The translations under genes were made by a program, and so were the position numbers. A stretch of 64,000 nt of DNA from Streptomyces sp. NBC_00247 (lineage in GTDB: Bacteria; Actinomycetota; Actinomycetes; Streptomycetales; Streptomycetaceae): contig NZ_CP108093.1 of the NCBI RefSeq assembly GCF_036188265.1, positions 6,353,001 to 6,417,000 on the forward strand. Reading direction: 5' to 3'. A model generated the notes under the pieces. That model was not told the origin of the DNA. It did not search any database and saw only the letters and a program-made list of their open reading frames with translations. Below are positions 43,973 through 52,900 of this stretch, piece after piece (position 1 is the stretch's first letter; each line of letters starts with the position of its first letter).

Positions 43973-46900
43973 ATGGACAACGAGCAGAAACTTCGCGACT
44001 ACCTCAAGCGGGCAACGGTCGACCTGCGGGAGAGCCGTCAGCGCGTGCAGGACCTGGAGGAGCGCGCACACGAGCCGATCGCGATCGTCGGCATGGCGTG
44101 TCGGCTCCCGGGCGGGGTCGCCTCGCCCGAGGACCTGTGGGAGTTGCTGAGCGCCGAGCGCGACGCGGTCGGACCCTTTCCGGAGGGTCGCGGCTGGGAC
44201 CTGGAGAACCTGTACCACCCCGACCCCGAGCACCTCGGAACCTCGTACACCCGCGAGGGCGGCTTCCTGCACGACGCCGACACGTTCGACGCCCAGTTCT
44301 TCGGCATCAGCCCCCGCGAGGCGACGACCATCGACCCCCAGCAGCGGCTGCTGCTGGAGACGGCCTGGGAGGCCTTCGAGCAGGGGGGCATCGACCCCGC
44401 CGCACTGCGCGGCAGCCGAACCGGCGTCTTCGCCGGCGTCATGTACGACGATTACGGCTCCCGCATCTCCCACGCGCCGGAGGGTTTCGAGGGCTACTTG
44501 CTGACCGGCAGCACCGGCAGCATCGCCTCGGGCCGGCTGGCCTACACCTTCGGTCTTGAGGGTCCGGCGGTCACCGTCGACACGGCCTGCTCGTCCTCGT
44601 TGGTGTCGATCCACCTCGCCGCGCAGGCCCTGCGCCAGGAGGAGTGCACCCTCGCGCTGGCCGGCGGCGTCACCGTCATGGCCACGCCGGGAACCTTCGT
44701 GGAGTTCAGCCGGCAGCGCGGGCTGTCGCCGGACGGGCGTTGCAAGGCGTTCTCGGCGGCGGCGGACGGCACGGGCTGGGCCGAGGGCGTGGGTCTGCTG
44801 GTGCTGGAGCGGCTGTCGGACGCGCGGCGCAACGGGCACGACGTGCTCGCGGTGATCCGTGGGTCCGCGGTCAACCAGGACGGCGCGAGCAGCCAGCTCA
44901 CCGCGCCCAACGGGCCTTCCCAGGAGCGGGTCATCCGGTCCGCGCTGGCCAACGCGCGCCTGTCCGCGTCCGAGGTGGACGTGGTGGAGGCGCACGGCAC
45001 GGGCACCAGACTGGGTGACCCGATCGAGGCGCAGGCTCTGATCGCCACGTACGGCCAGGACCGTGAAGAGCCGCTTCGGCTTGGCTCGCTGAAGTCGAAC
45101 ATCGGTCACACGCAGGCCGCGGCGGGTGTCGCGGGTGTGATCAAGATGGTCATGGCCATGCGCAACGGGGTTCTTCCCGCGACGCTGCACGTGGACGAGC
45201 CGACGTCCGAGGTGGACTGGTCGGCGGGTGCGGTGGAGCTCCTGACGCGGGCCGAGGAGTGGCCGGTGCTCGACCGCCCGCGCAGGGCGGGGATCTCGTC
45301 CTTCGGCATCAGCGGGACCAACGCCCACGTGATCGTGGAGCAGGCCGTCGCGACCCCGGCCGAGACCGAGACCGAGACCGAGCCCGTTTCGGGTCCGGTG
45401 CCGTGGGTGGTGTCGGGCAAGACCGGGGTTGCTCTGTCCGAGCAGGCGGGCCGGTTGGTGTCGTTCCTGGGGGAGCGGCCGGAGTGGGACGTCGCGGCGG
45501 TGGGCCGTTCTCTCGCGGTGTCGCGTGCTCGTTTCGACCATCGTGCGGTGGTGGTGGGGGAGTCCGGTGAGGAGCTGCTGGGCGGTCTGCGGGCGTTGGC
45601 GTCGGGTGGTCCTGCGGTTGGTGTGGTGTCCGGTCGAGTGGCGCGGGGTGGTTCGGTCGCGTTTCTGTTTTCGGGTCAGGGTAGTCAGCGTGTGGGGATG
45701 GGCCGTGAGTTGTATGCGGCGGAGCCGGTGTTCGCGGCGGTGTTCGACGAGGTTGTCGGGGCGTTGGACGTTCATTTGGACCGTTCGCTGGCTGGGGTGA
45801 TCGAGGGTGAGCCGGAGTTGCTGGGGCGGACGGTGTTCACTCAGCCGGCGTTGTTCGCGATCGAGGTGGCTCTGTTCCGTCTTCTGGCTCATTACGGGGT
45901 GGAGCCGGATTATCTGGTCGGTCATTCCGTCGGTGAGCTGGCTGCGGCTCATGTCGCGGGTGTGTTGTCTCTTGAGGATGCGGCGCGGTTGGTGTGTGCG
46001 CGGGCGCGTCTGATGGAGGGGGTCGCGGAGGGTGGGGCGATGGTTGCCCTGAACGCGGGTGAGGCGCGTGTGCTGGGTTGGCTCGGTGGTCGTCCGGGTG
46101 TGGGCGTGGCGGGGTTCAACAGTCCTGGGAGCACGGTGGTTTCGGGTGATGAGGCCGCTGTGCTGGAGGTGTTGGAGGTTGCCAGGGCGGAGGGTGTGAA
46201 GGCGACCCGGTTGAGGGTGAGTCATGCTTTCCACTCCGCGCATTTGGATGTCGTGCTCGATGAGCTGACGGAGGTCGCCCGGGGTCTGACTCATGCGGTT
46301 CCCCGGATTCCGGTGGTTTCGAACGTGACGGGGGAGCTGGTCGAGGAGTTCACCGCTGAGTACTGGGCTGTTCAGGCTCGTTCGGCGGTTCGTTTCGCTC
46401 AGGGTGTCGGGACGCTCGCGGGTTTGGGTGTGACGGCGTTCGTGGAGCTGGGTCCGGACGGGACTCTGGCCGCTCTGGCCGGTGAGTGCCTGGCCGAGGC
46501 CGAGGGCACCGTGGTGGTTCCGTTGCTGCGCAAGGACCGTGACGAGAAGCGTTCGTTCCTCGCGGCCCTGGGCTCCGTGCACGCGCACGGTGTGGATGTG
46601 GACTGGCAGCGGTTCCTGCCGGGCTCCGCTCTGGCGGAACTCCCCACCTACGCCTTCCAGCGTGAGCGTTTCTGGTTGGACGCGCCGCGTTCCGGTGATG
46701 CGGCGGGTCTGGGTCTGACGGCTGTGGACCATCCGTTGCTGGCCGCGGTGATCACGGAGCCCGAAGGGGACGCGGTGCAGTTCTCCGCGTCGGTGTCGCT
46801 GTCCACGCATCCGTGGCTGGCCGACCACGCGATCGGTGGGACGGTCCTCGTTCCCGGGACCGTGTTCCTCGAACTCGCGGGCCACGCGGCCGATCAGCTC

Positions 46901-49900
46901 GGCTACGCCACCGTCGAGGAACTCACCCTCCAAGCACCCCTGGCCCTGACCGGAACCGCTCCGGTCTCCATCCGTCTGGCCGTGGACCAGGCCGGTCAGG
47001 ACGGCCGGCGTGACATCTCGGTCTTCGCCGAGCGCGAGGGCGAGTGGGTCCGGTACGCGACCGGACGCATCGCCGCCGACGCGCAGGCCGAGGACACCGC
47101 ACTGACGGAATGGCCCCCGGCGGGAGCCGTTCCTGTGGACGTGGACGACTTTTATCCGCGCCTCGACGAGCTGGGTTACGGCTACGGCCCGGCCTTCCGC
47201 GGCCTGCGCGCCGCCTGGCGCCTCGGTGACGAACTCTTCGCCGAAGTCTCCCTGCCCGACCAGCTGCACACCGAAGCCGCCCGCTTCGGTGTGCACCCCG
47301 CCCTCCTCGACTCCGCCCTGCACCCGCTTCTCCTGGAAGCGGAGACGGGCCCGCTCCGTGTGCCGTTCGAGTTCAGCGGCGTCACGCTGCACCGGGTCGG
47401 AGCGATCGCGCTCCGGGTGCGCGTCAAGCAGCTGGGCGAGAACTCCGTGGCACTCGACCTCGCGGACACGACCGGCTCGCCCGTCGCGACGATCTCCCGG
47501 CTCGACGTGCAGGCCCAGGCGGCGAACGCCGGCGCGCCCGTGCCGCTCCGGATCGACTGGACGCCCACGGCCGTCGAATCGGGCGCGCTGCCGACCGTCG
47601 TCGAGATCGCCTTCGGCCCCGACGGCCGCGCCGATCTGCCGGGCTCGCTCGCGGACCCGGTACCGGAGCAGGTCGTGGCCCTGCTCCCGGTCCTCGACGA
47701 CGCCACGCCGAAGGACGCCCACCAGGTCGCCGGCGCGGTACTCGCCCTGCTTCAGGAGTGGATCGCCGACGATCGGTACGCCGACAGCGAGCTGGTCCTG
47801 GTTACGCGGGGAGCGGTGGCCGCCACCGCCGGCGAACCGATCCGCAACCTCGCCCAGACTCCCGCCTGGGGTCTGGTCAGGTCCGCTCGCTCCGAGAACC
47901 CTGGACGCTTCCGGCTCGCCGACCTCGACGAGGGTGGTCTGGAGCTGCTGCCTGCGGTGCTGGCTTCGGGCGAGCCCGAGGTGGCGGTGCGTGGTGGTGG
48001 GTTGTTCGTGCCGCGTCTGGCGCGTGCCGCGGGTGCTGCGGCGGATGTGGTGGAGGGCCTGGATCCGGAGGGTACGGTCCTGGTGACCGGTGCTCTGGGT
48101 ACGTTGGGCCGTCTGGTCGCGCGTCGGCTGGTGACGCATCACGGTGCGCGGCATCTGCTGTTGGTGTCCCGTCGTGGTGGTGAGACTCCGGGTGCTGCGG
48201 AGTTCGTGGCGGAGCTCGCGGAGTTGGGTGCGCGGGCTTCGGTCGCGGCGTGCGACGTGTCGGACTTCGACGCGTTGGCGGGTCTGTTGGACGAGGTGGC
48301 GGTCGAGCGTCCGTTGACGGCCGTGGTGCACACGGCGGGTGTACTGGATGATGCGACGGTCGCGTCGTTGTCGGCGGGGCATCTGGAGCGGGTGATGCGG
48401 CCGAAGGTCGACGCGGCCTGGAACCTCCACCGCCTCACCTGGCATCACAAGCTGTCCGCCTTCGTGGTCTTCTCGTCCGTCGCGGGCCTCGTCGGCAACG
48501 CCGGCCAGGCGAACTACGCGGCCGCGAACACCTTCCTCGACGCCCTCGCGCAGCACCGCCGCGCCCAGGGCCTGCCCGCCACCTCCCTCGCCTGGGGTCT
48601 GTGGGCAAAGGACGGCATGGGCGGCTCGCTCGACGCCGCCGACCACGAGCGCATCAGCCGGTCGGGCATTGCCCCGCTCGGCAACGAGGAGGGCCTCGCG
48701 CTGTTCGACGCGGCGCTCGCGTCGGCGGAACCCTTGCTGGTCCCGGTCGCCCTCGACCTGGCCGTGGTCCGCAGGATGCCGACCGTCCCCACGCTGCTGC
48801 GCGGCCTGGTGCGCCAGGCCGTACGACGCCCCGGTGCGGGCTCCGGGAGGGGGACGGGAGCGCTGGCCGAGCGGCTTGCCGGCCTCTCCGCCGAAGCCCG
48901 CTCCCGCACCGTGCTGGATCTGGTCCGGGCAGAGGTCGCCCTCGTGCTCGGTCACACCGGCTCCGACGCGGTCACGCCCGACCAAGCGTTCAAGGAGCTC
49001 GGCTTCGACTCCCTGACCGCGGTCGAACTGCGCAACCGCCTCAACGAACTGACCGGCCTGCGCCTGCCGGCCACCCTGGTCTTCGACTACCCGACCCCGG
49101 CCGTGCTGGCCGAGTACCTCGTGGGCGAGACCTCCCAGGCGGCCGCGTCCACGCGTACCCACGTGGTCACCTCGGTCTCCCCCGACGAGCCGATCGCGGT
49201 GGTCGGCATGGGCTGCCGTTATCCCGGCGGGGTCGCCTCGCCGGAGGATCTGTGGCAGTTGGTGGCGGAGGGGCGGGACGCGATCGGGGAGTTCCCGGGC
49301 GACCGTGGGTGGGACGTGGAGGGTCTCTTCGATCCGGACCCGGAGAAGATCGGCAAGTCGTACACGCGTAAGGGCGGATTCCTCTACGACGCGGCCGAGT
49401 TCGACGCGGAGTTCTTCGGTCTGAGTCCGCGGGAGGCCACGGCGACGGACCCGCAGCAGCGTGTGTTGCTGGAGGTCGCGTGGGAGGCGTTGGAGCGGGC
49501 GGGTATCGATCCGGCTTCGCTGCGCGGCTCTTCGACGGGTGTGTACGCGGGTGTGATGTACAACGACTACGGGCTGCGGTTGGGGAGTGCTCCGGAGGGT
49601 TATGAGGGGCATTTGCTGACGGGCACGATCGCAAGTGTCCTGTCGGGCCGGGTGGCGTACACCTTCGGTCTTGAGGGTCCGGCGGTGACGTTGGACACGG
49701 CGTGTTCCTCGTCGTTGGTGGCGGTGCACCTGGCGGCCCAGGCGCTGCGTCAGGGTGAGTGCTCGATGGCGTTGGCCGGGGGTGTCACGGTGATGTCGAC
49801 GCCGAACACGTTCGTGGAGTTCTCGCGTCAGCGGGGTCTGTCCCCGGACGGGACGTGCAAGTCGTTCGCGGCTTCCGCGGACGGTACGGGCTGGAGCGAG

Positions 49901-52900
49901 GGCGCCGGCGTGCTGGTGCTGGAGCGTCTGTCGGACGCGCGGCGTCTCGGCCACGACGTCCTCGGTGTGATCCGCGGCTCCGCCGTGAACCAGGACGGTG
50001 CGAGCAACGGCCTCACCGCCCCCAACGGGCCCTCCCAACAGAGGGTGATCCGCCAGGCCCTCGCCAACGCGGGACTGGAGGCCTCCGAGGTCGACGCCGT
50101 GGAGGCGCACGGTACGGGCACCACCCTGGGTGACCCGATCGAGGCGCAGGCGGTCCTGGCCACCTACGGCCAGGACCGGCCAGAGGACCGGCCCCTGTGG
50201 CTCGGTTCCATCAAGTCGAACATTGGTCACACGCAGGCCGCGGCGGGTGTCGCGGGGATCATCAAGATGCTGATGGCGATGCGTAAGGGGGAGCTTGCGG
50301 CGACTCTGCACGTGGACGAGCCGACTCCGCACGTCGACTGGTCGACGGGCGCTGTGGAGCTGGTCACCGAGCGCCGGGCCTGGCCGGAGGTGACGCGTCC
50401 GCGTCGTGCGGCGGTTTCCTCGTTCGGTATCAGTGGCACCAACGCCCACGTGGTCCTGGAACAGGGCCCGGCGGCAGCCCGGTCCGACGAGCCGGTGGTC
50501 GACGGGCTTCCGCTGGTGGTCTCCGCGAAGAGCGAGGCGGCCCTGGCCGCGCGTGCGGGGCAGGTGCGTGAGCTGCTGGCTTCGGAGGCCGTCGACCCGG
50601 CGCGGGTGGCTTCGGCCCTCGCGACCAGGGTTCCGCACCTCGCTTTCCGTGCGGCGGTTTCGGGTGCCGGCCGGGAGGAGGTCCTGGCGGGTCTGGAGGC
50701 GCTGGCCTCGGGCGGATCGGCCGCGAATCTGGTCCAGGGGGCGGTCTCCGGTTCGGGGAAGACGGTGTTCGTGTTCCCGGGGCAGGGTTCGCAGTGGCAG
50801 GGCATGGCGCTGGAGCTCTTCGATTCCTCCGCGGTGTTCGCGGATCGGCTGGTGGAGTGTGAGCGGGCGTTGGCGCCGTTCACGCACTGGTCGCTCATGG
50901 ACGTCCTGCGTGGTGTCGAGGGGGCGCCCGGGTTCGACCGGGTGGACGTCGTGCAGCCGGCGCTGTGGGCGGTGATGGTGTCGCTGGCCGCGCTCTGGCG
51001 GTCGGTGGGTATCGAGCCGGACGCCGTGATCGGTCACTCGCAGGGCGAGATCGCGGCTGCGGCCGTGTCCGGGGCGCTGTCCCTGGACGACGCGGCGAAG
51101 GTCGTGGCGCTGCGCAGCCGGGCGATCCTGAAGCTGGCAGGTACGGGCGGGATGGTCTCGGTGGCCCTGCCTGCCGGGGAAGTCCGTGACCTCATCACCC
51201 GCTGGGACGGCGCCATCGACATCGCCGCACACAACGGCCCGGTCAGCACGGTCGTCTCCGGCAACCCGGAAGCCCTCGCCGACCTCGTGGCCCGTGGCGA
51301 GAACGAGGGGTACCGGGCGCGCACCATCCCGGTCGACTACGCCTCCCACTCCGCCCACGTCGACCTCCTGGAAGACGAGCTGCGCGAACTGCTGGCCGGC
51401 ATCACGCCACGCGCCGGCGACATCGCGTTCTACTCCACCGTCGCCGGGCAGCCGCTGGACGGCACGGAACTCGACGGAGCCTATTGGTTCCGCAACCTCC
51501 GCCAGACCGTTCAACTCGTCCCGACCACCCGGGCCCTGCTCGACGACGGCCACCGCGTCTTCGTCGAGGCCAGCGCCCACCCCGTGCTCACCTCAGCCCT
51601 CAGCGACACGGCCGACGAGGCCGGCGTGGACGGCACCGTCGTCGTCGGCTCGCTGCGGCGCGACGACGGCGGCCAGGACCGCTTCCTGACCTCGGTCGCG
51701 GAGGCGCACGTCAACGGCGTGGTCGTCGACTGGGCGACCGTACTCGGCGGCCCCGGCGCGCGTGTCGACCTGCCGACCTACCCCTTCCAGCGCCGGCGGC
51801 ACTGGCTCACGGGCACCGCGGGCACCGGTGACGCCGGCTCCCTCGGACTTCAGCGCGCGGAGCACCCGCTCCTCGGCGCGGCGATCCGCACGGCCGACAC
51901 CGAAGCCCTGCTCTTCACCGGCCGGCTGTCCCGCTCCACTCAGCCCTGGCTGGCCGAGCACGCCGCTCTCGGCAGCGTGCTGCTGCCCGGAGCCGCTCTG
52001 GTCGAACTGGCCGTCCACGCGGGCGACCAGGTGGGCTGCAGCCACGTCGAGGAGCTCACCCTCCAGGCCCCCGTGCTGTTCGCGGAGACCGGAGACCTGG
52101 ACATCCAGGTACTCCTGGGTGCGGCCGACGCCGACGGCAGCAGGCGGCTGAGCATCCACTCGTGCCCCAGCGGCGGAGAGGCGGACTGGGTCCGGCACGC
52201 CACCGGAACCATGACCGACACGGTTCCCGAGCCGGTGACGGACCTGGCCGCCTGGCCGCCCGCCGACGCCACGCCGCTGCCCGTCGACGGGTTCTACGAG
52301 CGGCTGGAGAGCCGCGGCTACCACTACGGGCCCACCTTCCAGGGCGTGCACGCCGCATGGCAGGTCGGTGAGGACGTCTACGCCGAGGTCCGGCTCACGG
52401 ACGAAGCGGACGCCTCCGGCTTCACCCTCCACCCGGCCCTGCTCGACGCCACCCTGCACGCCATAGGTCTGGCCGGCGACACCGGCCAGGTCCGCCTTCC
52501 GTTCAGCTGGGCCGGTGTGCACATCTACGCCGCCGGCGCCCGCTCGCTGCGGGTCCGGCTCACGCCGGCCGGCCCCGACGCCCTCTCGGTGCTCGTCGCC
52601 GATGCCACGGGTACGCCTGTCGCGAGCGTCGCCGCCCTGACCGTGCGGGCGGTGAGCGCGGACCAGCTCGGTGCGGACCGCACCGTCGCCGAACCGCGGC
52701 CGCTGTTCGGCGTGGACCTCGTACCGGCCGAGCTGACCGGCGGGGTGCGCGACGGAGAGCGGTGGGCCCTGCTCGGGGCCGACCGGCTCGGCCTGGCCCC
52801 GGTCCTCACCGAGGCAGGTGTCTCCGTCACCCCGTACGCCGGCCTCGCCGAGCTGACCGCCGCCGGAGCGGCCGCGCCGGAGCGTGCGCTCTGGTGCGTG

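Larger units (their letters stand above)
44072..49130 (+). other. PKS2 module 4: KS-AT(malonyl)-DH-KR-ACP
   Basis: KS 44072-45345 (Cys206); AT 45656-46540 with SHAFHS (malonyl); DH 46727-47540 with His952 in LADHAIGGTVLVPG and LLDSALHPL; KR 48070-48630 with LDD; ACP 48860-49130 with Ser1680. Predicted: fourth double bond of the chain. Confidence 0.92.
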
